Below, piece after piece: positions 55,215-63,673 of a stretch of 64,000 nucleotides of DNA (positions are counted from its first letter, which is position 1; each line of letters begins with the position of its first letter). The position numbers and the translations under genes are program-made. Source of the stretch: Amycolatopsis coloradensis (GTDB lineage: Bacteria; Actinomycetota; Actinomycetes; Mycobacteriales; Pseudonocardiaceae). The stretch covers positions 1 through 64,000 of the forward strand of contig NZ_MQUQ01000011.1 in NCBI RefSeq assembly GCF_001953865.1. The letters are read 5' to 3'. The notes under the pieces were generated by a model. That model did no database searches and was not told where the DNA came from. It worked only from the letters and a program-made list of their open reading frames with translations.

Positions 55215-56750
55215 ATGTTGCCCCAGAGCTACCACGAACGCGTCGTGCCCACGTCTGATGATCCTTTGCTCGTGATGGCGTCGCTGGCCCGGACGTTCCG
55301 CGCTGACGACCACATCGTCTACGAGAGTCCCAACGGCTACACCTTCGCGCTCGGCCGTCTGGCGGAGGTCACCGTCGACCGGGACGCCGTCCAGGTGCGG
55401 TGGGGCGAAGAGAAACGCCGTGAGCGCTGGACTTCGAGCCCGTACCCGGTCCTCGAGCGGTTGCTGGCCGAGCTGCCGGTCAAGGACTGGCGGGCCTACG
55501 GCGTCGCCGACTTCGAACTCTGCTACCTCGGCGGGGATCTCCACGACATCTTGGGCGACCGGCCGTTGTTGCGGCTCATGATCCCGGAGTCGGAGGTGTC
55601 GCTGCGTGACGGAGAGGCCGTCGTACGGGCGACCAACCGGCGACAGCTCGACCAGATCGCCAGTCTGGTGTCCGGCCCAGCACCGGACCATGGCGCCTGC
55701 TCCGCGCCCATCGCCGTCGAGCAGGAAGGTGTCGCGGACTACGAGAAGGCAGTGGGCCGCGCGATCCGGGACATCAACGGCGGCAAGCTGCAGAAGGTCA
55801 TCCTCTCCCGGGTCGTCCCGGTCCCCGGCGCGATCGACCTCGTGGCCACCTACGTCGAAGGCCGCCGGAACAACACCCCGGTCCGGTCCTTCCTCGTTCG
55901 GATGGACGGGCACGAAGCCGCGGGGTTCAGTCCGGAGATCGTGGTCCGGGTGGACGCCCAGCGGCAGGTGACCGTCCAGCCACTCGCCGGCACCCGGGCC
56001 CGGCACCAGGACCCGGCGGAGAACGCTCGGCTCAGGACGGAACTCCTGGCCGACAGCAAGGAGATCTTCGAGCACACGATCTCGGTCAAGGTCGCCCACG
56101 ACGAACTCTCCGCCGTCTGCGCCCCACAGGCCCCCTTGATCGCCGAGTTCATGGCGGTCAAGGAACGGGGTAGTGTCCAGCATCTCGGTTCGGAGGTTCG
56201 GGCCGAGTTGCCGGAGAACAGGGGAGTGTGGGACGCGTTCGCCGCACTTTTCCCCGCCGTGACGGTTTCCGGTATACCCAAGGACGCCGCCTACCGATGC
56301 ATCCGCGAGAACGAGTCCGGGCCCCGAGGCTGGTACGGCGGAGCCGTGCTGGCGGTCGGACAGGACGGCACGCTCGACGCGGCCCTGGTCTTGCGCACTG
56401 TGTTCCACGCGGACGGCCGGACCTGGCTGCGCGCGGGCGCCGGAATTGTCGCGCAGTCGAACCCCGCCCGGGAAGTCTTGGAAACCAGTGAAAAGCTGCG
56501 CAGCGTCGCCCTGCACGTGGTCCCGGCTACCGAGGACAGCCACGCGGAGATGCGACGCGACATCGCCGACCAGCTGGGCGTGGAACCCGCCGAGCTGACC
56601 GACGACGAAGACCTCGTGTTGCGAGGTCTTTCCTCCCTGTCGGTGATGGCACTGGCCAACAGCTGGAGTACCAACGGAACCGTCGTCCGCTATACCGATC
56701 TGCTCGAACGCCCAACACTGGCCCACTGGTCCGCACTCGTGAAGCGATGA
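55215..56750 (+). CDS. Salicylate synthase fused to a C-terminal carrier domain
   Basis: 511-residue fusion. Residues 1-430 are a chorismate-utilising enzyme of the MbtI/Irp9 type (HLGSEVRAELPE, TVSGIPKDAAYRC, LDAALVLRTVF, RAGAGIVAQSNP), which turns chorismate into salicylate directly; no separate pyruvate lyase is seen. Residues 440-511 form a carrier protein: LVLRGLSSLSVMAL, with the probable phosphopantetheine Ser474, although the usual Asp before it is Ser. The aryl-AMP ligase upstream would charge it. ATG 55215 follows GAGG. It is the last gene of the cluster. An MbtI-ArCP fusion is unusual, because known ArCPs are joined to isochorismatase or NRPS proteins. Confidence 0.87.
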   Translation: MLPQSYHERVVPTSDDPLLVMASLARTFRADDHIVYESPNGYTFALGRLAEVTVDRDAVQVRWGEEKRRERWTSSPYPVLERLLAELPVKDWRAYGVADFELCYLGGDLHDILGDRPLLRLMIPESEVSLRDGEAVVRATNRRQLDQIASLVSGPAPDHGACSAPIAVEQEGVADYEKAVGRAIRDINGGKLQKVILSRVVPVPGAIDLVATYVEGRRNNTPVRSFLVRMDGHEAAGFSPEIVVRVDAQRQVTVQPLAGTRARHQDPAENARLRTELLADSKEIFEHTISVKVAHDELSAVCAPQAPLIAEFMAVKERGSVQHLGSEVRAELPENRGVWDAFAALFPAVTVSGIPKDAAYRCIRENESGPRGWYGGAVLAVGQDGTLDAALVLRTVFHADGRTWLRAGAGIVAQSNPAREVLETSEKLRSVALHVVPATEDSHAEMRRDIADQLGVEPAELTDDEDLVLRGLSSLSVMALANSWSTNGTVVRYTDLLERPTLAHWSALVKR

Positions 56751-56754
56751 CTCT

Positions 56755-56960
56755 GATCCTCACCCTTCCGGAAAAGCTTTCGCGCGCGAGGCGTTGAGCC
56801 AGCCGCTTGGCATAGGCGGCGGGGTCGGCGTTGTCGATCGCGCAGTGCAGCCGCATCCCCTTCGACCCCGACGTTTTCGCGAACGCGGTCAACCCGTCGG
56901 CGGCCAGCACATCCTGAAGCCGCTCGGCGACCCGGCACGATCAGACGATCACCGATCCGT
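56755..56960 (-). pseudogene. LigD polymerase-domain fragment
   Basis: On the minus strand the frame reads ERLQDVLAADGLTAFAKTSG and continues SKGMRLH and AAYAKRLAQRLARE, a characteristic piece of the primase-polymerase domain of bacterial non-homologous end-joining ligase D. Only about 65 residues survive; sequence on both sides is unrelated. The breakpoint lies within about 25 bases of the stop of the last cluster gene, so it marks the cluster's right edge. Confidence 0.7.
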
Positions 56961-57053
56961 GCCTCGACCGCCTCGATATCCCCGAACGCCGGCAGTACCG
57001 CCAACGGCTCACCGACGGCACCGGGTTCGGTGAAACTCACCGGGCAATGCTGA

Positions 57054-57314
57054 TCGCACCGCAGCGACGACAGGCGCGGCACCGGAACCGATCCAGTCGC
57101 GGCCTGCCACGCCATCCGCGTCACCATCCCCGTCAACCACATCCCGTGGGCGATCGTGGCGACCGACGGCGCCTACACGCCCATGAAACACCTGGGAATC
57201 ACCGATTGGCGAGCGCTCAGCAGTCTGCCAGGCGAGGAACTGTACCGGATCCTGGATCGCTGCCGGTGTTGGGAACACCACGATGTCCCCCTTGTCTCCG
57301 CCCGGTTCGAGTAG
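57054..57314 (+). pseudogene. ORF remnant without start codon
   Basis: An 87-codon open frame ending in TAG at 57312-57314 reads protein-like sequence (IRVTIPVNHIPWAIVATDGA, then LGITDWRALSSLPGEELYRI). It has no credible start codon and follows an in-frame stop at 57051. I do not recognise the family. It is probably the 3' end of a gene destroyed by the rearrangement that left the LigD fragment. Confidence 0.4.
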
Positions 57315-57494
57315 TCGCTGGCCGACAGCGCCAAGGGGTCACCACTGGTACCTGCGCCGCCTCGCACGGGAACAGTTTTCGACAACACTGACCGAGCTCT
57401 TTGGCACAAGCTGAGACTCAGCTGTTGCTGGGCAGGAGGTTGATGTCACACCCACCCGATAGCGGATGTATGCAAATCGCATATAGTTCTGGGT

Positions 57495-57875
57495 ATGGAG
57501 TCAAGCCTTGAAGAAGTGATCAACGAGTGGCACGCGAGGGTCAACGCCGGCGACCCGCAACGGTCTGCGACGGCGGTCGGTGATCCAGTCGTCGTCCTCG
57601 GACCGAAGGGCGCGGGCCCGATCACGCCTGCGCAGTTCGCTGACTGGGTGGAGCGTTCAGGGATCAAGTTGACCCCTCGGTCCTGGCACCCGATCAGCGA
57701 GCGACTGATGGTGGTCGAGGAAGACGCCACCTGGCCCGAGAGCGCGAAGCCCACACGGGTAGCGACGGTCTACCGCGCCTCCGACGGGAAGGTCACGGCT
57801 GCGTTGCGGTTGCCGGACCTCAAGGCTGCTCTCGAGCTGGCCTACATCTGCCGTGAAATGGCAGCAACCGAATGA
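57495..57875 (+). CDS. SnoaL/NTF2-like small protein
   Basis: 126-residue protein with the size and pattern of SnoaL-like (cone-shaped alpha+beta barrel) proteins: an initial helix EEVINEWHARVNAGD and a later strand pair around VATVYRASDGKVTAALRLPD. Function is not readable; such proteins are often small isomerases or ligand binders. It overlaps the MarR gene by 4 bases (ATGA), so the regulator probably controls or senses the same compound. The ribosome binding site is weak. Confidence 0.65.
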   Translation: MESSLEEVINEWHARVNAGDPQRSATAVGDPVVVLGPKGAGPITPAQFADWVERSGIKLTPRSWHPISERLMVVEEDATWPESAKPTRVATVYRASDGKVTAALRLPDLKAALELAYICREMAATE

Positions 57876-58309
57876 CGGATCGAGGTCCGGGGCAGGTCCT
57901 GTTCCACTTCGTCCGGCACTGGTCACGCCGACCTGTCGTGGCAGACACGGGCGGCGAGCAGGGGCGACTCGTTCTGACCTGCGAGGCAGTCCATGCGCTC
58001 AGCCTGCACGGTACCCCGGCAACGGTGAATGCGATCGCGCACGAGATCGGGATCGACCAGAGCGGCGCGTCACGGTTGATCAAGAGCGCTGCAGCAGCCG
58101 GTTACCTGGTCATGGCGGCGTCCGCGGCCGATGGCAGACGACGCGAAGCATCACTCACTTCTGCGGGCAGGTCCATGCTGGACCAGGCACATCGCTGGCA
58201 GGAGGACATCTTCGCTCAGTTGACCACGGGCTGGAGTGACAAGAAGTGCCGCGACTTCCAGCAGGCGATGACCGACCTGATGGAGCGCTCCTACGCGATG
58301 GACGCATGA
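57872..58309 (+). CDS. MarR-family transcriptional regulator
   Basis: 145-residue winged-helix regulator: TVNAIAHEIGIDQSGASRLI recognition region, AAAGYLVMAASAADGRRREA wing and SLTSAGRSMLDQAHRW dimerisation helix, the usual MarR order. It follows the SnoaL-like gene with an ATGA overlap. Probably a local repressor of this two-gene operon; no clear palindrome was found upstream. Confidence 0.87.
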   Translation: MTDRGPGQVLFHFVRHWSRRPVVADTGGEQGRLVLTCEAVHALSLHGTPATVNAIAHEIGIDQSGASRLIKSAAAAGYLVMAASAADGRRREASLTSAGRSMLDQAHRWQEDIFAQLTTGWSDKKCRDFQQAMTDLMERSYAMDA

Positions 58310-58500
58310 GCGTTGCCGTGGCCAGGTGGCTGCGCCTCCGGCGTCACTCATACGGCCTAGCGTGCCACGGAGTCGAGTCAACCATGCCAGTGGCTGCCCG
58401 TGGATCACCGGGTGGACGTGGCGGGTTCACTACCTGGTGTTATGTCAGCCACTCGGCTTGACGGCAGGCATGCGAGCGGGTCAAGATCGTTGACGTAGTT

Positions 58501-58514
58501 CGTTCGTATGTTCG
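58501..58514. promoter_or_regulatory. Candidate SOS box upstream of dnaE2
   Basis: CGTTCGTATGTTCG matches 12 of 14 positions of the actinobacterial LexA consensus CGAACRNRYGTTCG (the AA of the left half is TT here). It lies about 55 bases before the dnaE2 start. dnaE2 is LexA-controlled in mycobacteria, so DNA-damage induction is expected; binding is inferred. Confidence 0.5.
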
Positions 58515-58568
58515 AGTGTTTGTCGCTGGCTTCCCCCCACGGCAGAGCGTGTGTGGTGTGGAGCTGGT

Positions 58569-61500
58569 GTGGCGTTCAACAATCCTGCTGTCCCGTGGTC
58601 GGAGGTCGCTCGTGTGGCCTCCGGCCAGTCGCCTGCCCAGGGCGACGGGGGCGATTCGCCCGCCTGGTCGCGCAAGCGCGAGGGCTACGCCGGGGCGCCT
58701 GCGGATTTGCGGGTCCGCGAGGGTGACGACGATGGCGGTGCGGTGCCACGGGTGCCGTACGCGGAGTTGCACGCGCATTCGAACTTCAGCTTTCTCGACG
58801 GCGCCAGCCACCCGGAGGAGCTGGTGGAGGAGGCCGCCCGGCAGGGCCTGGACGCGATCTTCCTGACCGATCACGACGGCATGTACGGGGCAGTCAGGTT
58901 TAACGAGGCCGCCCGCGAGCTGGGTGTCCGGGTAGGGTTCGGGGCCGAACTCTCCCTTGACCTTCCGGCCCCGCAGAACGGGGTGGCGGATCCGGGCGGG
59001 GCACATCTGCTGGTGCTCGCCCGCGGCCTGGAGGGCTACCGGCGGCTGTGCCGGGTGATCTCCCGTGCCCAGCTCGCCGGTGGGGAGAAGGGCCGCCCGG
59101 TCTACGACGAGACCGCGCTGGTCGACGATCTCGCCGGGCATGTGCTGGTGCTGACCGGCTGCCGCAAGGGCCGGATCCGCCGCGCCCTGGCCGCGAACGA
59201 CAAGGTCACGGCGATGTCGGAGCTGGTGTCCCTGGTGGACAAGTTCGGGCGAGACAACGTGGCGGTGGAGCTGATCGATCACAGTCAGCCCCTGGAGTCC
59301 ACCTTCAACGACACGTTGGCGTCGATGGCGGAGGTGGCGGGGGTGGTGACGGTGGCGACGAACAACGTCCACTACGCCCACCCCGGCCGGGGCCCGCTCG
59401 GTGACGCGGTGGCCGCGGTCCGCGCCCGGAGGTCGCTGGAGGACATGGAGGGCTGGCTACCAGCGGCGCACCAGGCGTTCGTGCGCTCCGGCGCCGAGCA
59501 AGCCGAGTACTTCGCCCGGTATCCCGGCGCGGTCACCCGCGCCGCCTTGCTGGGCGTCGAGTGCGCCTTCGACTTGAATCTCGTCGCGCCGGACCTGCCT
59601 CCGTTCCCCGTCCCGCCCGGGCATGACGAGATGTCGTACCTGCGGGAACTGACCTGGGTGGGCGCGGCGAAACGCTACGGGCACCGGGATGACTGTCCGA
59701 AGGCCTACGCCCAGCTCGAGCATGAGCTGAACATGATCGAGAAGCTGGGGTTCCCGGGGTATTTCCTGGTGGTGTGGGACATCGTCCGGTTCTGCCGCGA
59801 CGCGAACATCTTGTGTCAGGGCCGGGGGTCCGCAGCGAATTCCGCGGTCTGCTACGCGCTGGAGATCTGCCACGCCGACCCCGTCCGCTGGGGCCTGCTC
59901 TTCGAACGCTTCCTGGCGCCGGAACGCGATGGGCCGCCGGACATCGACATCGACATCGAGTCTGACCGCCGCGAAGAGGCGATCCAGTACGTCTACGACA
60001 AACACGGCCGCTTCCACGCCGCGCAGGTCGCGAACGTGATCACTTACCGGGCCGCCTCAGCGATCCGGGACGCCGCCAAAGCGTTGGGGTACAGCCAGGG
60101 CCAGCAGGACGCCTACGGCAAGGTCGTCAACCGCTGGGCCGGCGTGGCGAAGACCAGCGAGGAAGCGGCGGGGGAGATCCCGTCCGAGATCCTCGAACTC
60201 GCCGACGCACTCGAAGATTTCCCCCGGCATCTGGGGATCCATTCGGGTGGGATGGTGATGTCGAAGGAGCCGGTGTCGGAGGTGGTGCCGGTGGAGTGGG
60301 CCCGGATGCCTGGCCGGTCGGTGTTGCAGTGGGACAAGGATGACTGCGCCGCCGTCGGTTTGGTGAAGTTCGATCTGCTCGGCCTCGGCATGCTCTCCGC
60401 GCTGCACTACATGATCGACCTCATCGCCGAGTTTCACGAGGCCACTGTGGACATCGGCAAGCTCGACCTCGCCGACCCGGCTGTCTACGACATGTTGTGC
60501 GCGGCGGACGCGATCGGCGTGTTCCAAGTGGAGTCCCGGGCGCAGCTGGCGACGCTGCCGCGGTTGCGGCCGCGGAAGTTCTACGACCTCGTCGTCGAGG
60601 TCGCGCTCATCCGGCCCGGCCCGATCCAGGGCGGCTCGGTGCACCCCTACATCGCGCGCCGCCGCGGCGAGGAAACCTGGAAACACAAGCACCCCCTCCT
60701 GGCTCGGAGTCTCGATAGGACGCTCGGGGTGCCGTTGTTTCAGGAGCAGGTCATGCAGATGGCCGTCGACGTCGCCTCGTTCACCCCGGCCGAAGCCGAT
60801 TTGCTGCGGCGGGCGATGGGCGCGAAACGCTCCAGCGCGAAAATGCGGAAGCTCGCGAAGCGGTTCTTCGAGGGCGCTGCGGCCAACGGTGTCGACCGTG
60901 ACACCGCGGTGTCGGTGTTCGAGCAGATCGCCGCCTTCTCCGGCTACGGCTTCCCCGAGTCTCACTCCATGAGCTTCGCCCTGCTTGTTTACGCCTCGTC
61001 CTACCTCAAGTTCTACTATCCGGCGGCGTTCTGCGCGGGTTTGCTGCGGGCGCAGCCGATGGGGTTCTACTCTCCGCAATCGCTGGTCGCCGACGCCCGC
61101 CGCCACGGCGTCATCGTCTACGAACCCGACATCAACTCAAGCCTCACCCACGCCACTCTCGAAGCCGATCCCGCCGGCACCGGCGGCCATGCGATCCGCC
61201 TAGGCCTCGCCGCGATCCGCAACGTCGGTGACAAAGCGGCTGAGGCGATCGTCACCGAACGCCACACCCACGGTCCCTATACCAGCATCGGCGAGCTGAC
61301 CGAACGCGTCCGCTTGAAGAGACCCGCGATCGAAGCTCTCGCCACCGCGGGTGCGTTCACCAGCCTCGGCCCCCAGCGGCGTCAAGCGCTCTGGGCCGCC
61401 GGTGCCGCGGCCACCACCCGGCCCGAGCACCTCCCGGGCCTCGCCCCCGGCCTGGACGCGCCGGCGCTGCCGGGGATGACGCGGATCGAGGTCACCGCCG

Positions 61501-61892
61501 CAGACCTGTGGGCCACCGGAATCTCGCCCGATTCCCACCCTGTCGAGTACCTGCGCCAGTGGCTCACCGACCACGACGCCGTCACCGCCGCCCAGCTCGG
61601 CCAGACCGAGGACGGGACGCGAGTGTGGATCGGGGGAGCGGTCACCCACCGGCAGCGCCCCGCCACCGCCGGCGGCATCACCTTTTTCAACCTCGAAGAC
61701 GAGACCGGAATGGCCAACATTCTCGTCTCGCCGGAAATGTTCCGCACCTACCGGAAGATATTGCAGGCCAGCAGCGCGTTGCTGTTCCGTGGCATCGCGC
61801 AGATAGCTGAGGGAACCGCTACGGTGGTCGCCGATCAAGTACGACCGCTGGATCTGCGAGACCTGGCGGCGAAGTCGCGGGACTTCCGATGA
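58569..61892 (+). CDS. dnaE2: Error-prone DNA polymerase III alpha subunit
   Basis: 1107-residue C-family polymerase of the DnaE2 type used in translesion synthesis and damage-induced mutagenesis. It begins with the family's F-N-N-P-x-V-P-W pattern, then the PHP domain (ELHAHSNFSFLDGASHPEEL), the polymerase acidic motif PDIDIDIE, and the C-terminal OB-fold (ITFFNLEDETGMANILVSPE). GTG 58569 is 6 bases after GGAG and gives the typical short N-terminus. It overlaps the next gene by 4 bases. imuA and imuB are not adjacent. This is a chromosomal housekeeping gene outside the cluster. Confidence 0.95.
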   Translation: MAFNNPAVPWSEVARVASGQSPAQGDGGDSPAWSRKREGYAGAPADLRVREGDDDGGAVPRVPYAELHAHSNFSFLDGASHPEELVEEAARQGLDAIFLTDHDGMYGAVRFNEAARELGVRVGFGAELSLDLPAPQNGVADPGGAHLLVLARGLEGYRRLCRVISRAQLAGGEKGRPVYDETALVDDLAGHVLVLTGCRKGRIRRALAANDKVTAMSELVSLVDKFGRDNVAVELIDHSQPLESTFNDTLASMAEVAGVVTVATNNVHYAHPGRGPLGDAVAAVRARRSLEDMEGWLPAAHQAFVRSGAEQAEYFARYPGAVTRAALLGVECAFDLNLVAPDLPPFPVPPGHDEMSYLRELTWVGAAKRYGHRDDCPKAYAQLEHELNMIEKLGFPGYFLVVWDIVRFCRDANILCQGRGSAANSAVCYALEICHADPVRWGLLFERFLAPERDGPPDIDIDIESDRREEAIQYVYDKHGRFHAAQVANVITYRAASAIRDAAKALGYSQGQQDAYGKVVNRWAGVAKTSEEAAGEIPSEILELADALEDFPRHLGIHSGGMVMSKEPVSEVVPVEWARMPGRSVLQWDKDDCAAVGLVKFDLLGLGMLSALHYMIDLIAEFHEATVDIGKLDLADPAVYDMLCAADAIGVFQVESRAQLATLPRLRPRKFYDLVVEVALIRPGPIQGGSVHPYIARRRGEETWKHKHPLLARSLDRTLGVPLFQEQVMQMAVDVASFTPAEADLLRRAMGAKRSSAKMRKLAKRFFEGAAANGVDRDTAVSVFEQIAAFSGYGFPESHSMSFALLVYASSYLKFYYPAAFCAGLLRAQPMGFYSPQSLVADARRHGVIVYEPDINSSLTHATLEADPAGTGGHAIRLGLAAIRNVGDKAAEAIVTERHTHGPYTSIGELTERVRLKRPAIEALATAGAFTSLGPQRRQALWAAGAAATTRPEHLPGLAPGLDAPALPGMTRIEVTAADLWATGISPDSHPVEYLRQWLTDHDAVTAAQLGQTEDGTRVWIGGAVTHRQRPATAGGITFFNLEDETGMANILVSPEMFRTYRKILQASSALLFRGIAQIAEGTATVVADQVRPLDLRDLAAKSRDFR

Positions 61893-62506
61893 CCGGCGCG
61901 AACCGGCAGTGGCACACGTTGGAAGTTCCTCTCCGGCCCGGCACGGGCACACCGGCACGATGCCCGTGGGGCCACGACCTCGCGGTCGCGGGTGTCCGGC
62001 AAGGCTGGTCGCAGGACTACCGGTCACCGGAATGGACGTGCGAGGCATGTCATGCCCTGTCCGCGGGGTCCGGAGTGTGGGCGATGATCGACCCCGGCCC
62101 CGCCCGGCAAGTCACCGAAGACCACGTTGACGAGTACGGCCTGCGCCTCGTCCTGCTCCGGCCGCCCACAGCGGCCGGAATCGGCGCCATCCAACTACGC
62201 ATGGGACACACCACGTTCGGCGAGATCCGATTCTCTTTGTGTGGCCCTGACCGGCGCGCTGTCCTGGTTAGTGTCGAGGTGGAGGAGAAGCACCGGCGAC
62301 GGGGCGCCGGCCGGATACTGGTGGCCGCCGCCCGAGCACGCGCTACCCGCTATCACTGGACGATGCTGCCGCTGGGCGAAGATCCCGTCGCCGTCGCGTT
62401 CTGGGCCACAGTAGGAGCGCTCGGCCCCCACAATCCTCACCCGTGTACACACCAAATCGACGCCCAGGTGGTACCCGCGGAGTCGAGATGGACACAGTGG
62501 TGGTGA
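61889..62506 (+). CDS. GNAT-like acetyltransferase with zinc-ribbon-like N-terminus
   Basis: 205-residue protein. The C-terminal half contains VSVEVEEKHRRRGAGRILVA, the acetyl-CoA binding pattern of GNAT enzymes. The N-terminal third has paired Cys/His residues (CPWGHDLA and W-T-C-E-A-C-H) that could bind zinc. ATG 61889 overlaps the dnaE2 stop (ATGA). The substrate is unknown; expression with dnaE2 would make it damage-inducible. Confidence 0.65.
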   Translation: MTGANRQWHTLEVPLRPGTGTPARCPWGHDLAVAGVRQGWSQDYRSPEWTCEACHALSAGSGVWAMIDPGPARQVTEDHVDEYGLRLVLLRPPTAAGIGAIQLRMGHTTFGEIRFSLCGPDRRAVLVSVEVEEKHRRRGAGRILVAAARARATRYHWTMLPLGEDPVAVAFWATVGALGPHNPHPCTHQIDAQVVPAESRWTQWW

Positions 62507-63128
62507 CAGGCGGCGCGGGATCGTTCTTCCTCTGGCACCACTGCTCTCGCACGCACAACGCGCCAGACAGGAAGAGATCCGCGACAACCTGGAAGCCCGC
62601 GTCATAGAGGCGGAACGCGAAGGCTGGCTCGGCGAAGTCGAAGGCATGCAGGTCAGCTACAGCGGCATCCTGTGTTCTTCCCGTACCTCGACGGCCGGGC
62701 CGAACAGGGTTGCCACTGAGCGCGCCAGGGTGGGCTCAGAGAAACCACTGACGGTAACTGAAGTTGTCACGCCATTCTCGGTGCGTCCAAACGAAAAAAT
62801 CGTCCTACCTCGGCAAGTCTGCCAAGCGGGACGGTCTTCGTGTTGTGAAGCCAAGGACTTGAACCCCGACCCCTCATTGCCTGATCCGTGGCTATCGCGA
62901 ATCCGCTGTTCGGCTGCAGCAGCTGTGCTCTGACCGGTGTGGTTCGACGCTGTTGTGCCTGACGGCGTGCTTCAGAACTGCTCCAGGAAACAGGTGGGAT
63001 AGTCGGACTGCCAGGGGGCCGTGGGTGATCGCCGCCGCTGCGGACGCGACGTCTCGCCGCTGGTGGGCGTCGCTTCCAGAGGCTACGGACCATCACTCGC
63101 AACCAAGGACAGCCGGGACGTGCTTTGG
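62507..63128. other. Non-coding stretch with decayed fragments
   Basis: No intact gene. At 62525-62665 on the + strand an open frame without a start codon reads protein-like, helical sequence (RARQEEIRDNLEARVIEAER, then EGWLGEVEGMQVS), probably the end of a lost gene. Around 62855-62885 the minus strand holds GGGGTTCAAGTCC, which resembles a tRNA T-arm, but the rest of a tRNA cannot be folded. The stretch looks like the scar of an old insertion or deletion. Confidence 0.4.
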
Positions 63129-63554
63129 TCAGAATGAGCCCATGTCGGACGAGATCCAGTGCTCGGGGCGGAGGTAGATGGCCAGATGCTCGCCGAGCTG
63201 GCTCAGCTCGAACTCCACGAAGCCGTCAACCTTGTCCGCGGGCAGGTAACGCGCGGCCATCTGCCTCGACAGCTCGCGGGTGCCCGGCTCGGTCCGGACC
63301 ACCGGCCCCTCCACCGCCACATAGCGAATCGTCGGCTCGGTCCGCTGAACCATCAGGCTGCACCGCCCGGCCGCCTCGATCGCGCGAGCCTTGCGCGAGC
63401 CGGGCGGGGTGTTCACCCACAGTTCGCCACCGGGCGTGTAGTGGTACCAGATCGGCACGACCAGTGGTGCGCGATCGGCACTCTCGACCACGGACAGCGC
63501 CCCGATCCGCGGCTCGGCCAGGAACTGCTCGCGTTCGTCCTTCGACAGTGGCAT
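63129..63554 (-). CDS. PPOX-class flavin-dependent protein
   Basis: 141-residue split-barrel protein of the pyridoxamine-5'-phosphate-oxidase-like family. Features: LAEPRIGALSVV, PLVVPIWYHYTPGGELWV, and VQRTEPTIRYVAVEGPV. In actinobacteria many such proteins use F420 or FMN. I start it at ATG 63554; an in-frame GTG precedes it directly. It lies downstream of the AraC gene on the same strand, separated by a hairpin, so the two may be separate transcripts. Confidence 0.85.
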   Translation of the reverse strand: MPLSKDEREQFLAEPRIGALSVVESADRAPLVVPIWYHYTPGGELWVNTPPGSRKARAIEAAGRCSLMVQRTEPTIRYVAVEGPVVRTEPGTRELSRQMAARYLPADKVDGFVEFELSQLGEHLAIYLRPEHWISSDMGSF

Positions 63555-63570
63555 CACCCGAGACTATCGA

Positions 63571-63607
63571 GCTGATCGGAGGGCTGCAGCTCCCAGCTCC
63601 GATCAGC
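63571..63607 (-). terminator. Strong hairpin between araC-type gene and PPOX gene
   Basis: Perfect 11-bp inverted repeat GCTGATCGGAG (63571-63581) and CTCCGATCAGC (63597-63607) with a 15-base loop. It lies after the AraC gene and before the PPOX gene on the minus strand, fitting a terminator of the former. No T-run follows, and a regulatory hairpin in the PPOX leader is the alternative. Confidence 0.55.
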
Positions 63608-63621
63608 GGTGTTTCGCCACT

Positions 63622-63650
63622 GTGGAGCTGAGGGGACTCGAACCCGCGTC
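63622..63650 (-). repeat. tRNA-Ala 3'-end remnant (possible att site)
   Basis: The minus strand reads GGGTTCGAGTCCCCTCAGCTCCA: T-loop, T-stem and the acceptor 3' strand CAGCTCC plus discriminator A, as in tRNA-Ala. No D-arm or anticodon arm is present upstream; that sequence is the end of the AraC gene. Fragments like this are left by site-specific integration into tRNA 3' ends. Confidence 0.6.
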
Positions 63651-63673
63651 AACAACCTCACGACTCGCGACGA

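Noticed and set aside
62855..62885. A second tRNA on the minus strand
   Set aside because: Only a T-arm-like GGGGTTCAAGTCC is visible; the T-stem needs several G-T pairs, and no anticodon or D-arm can be placed.
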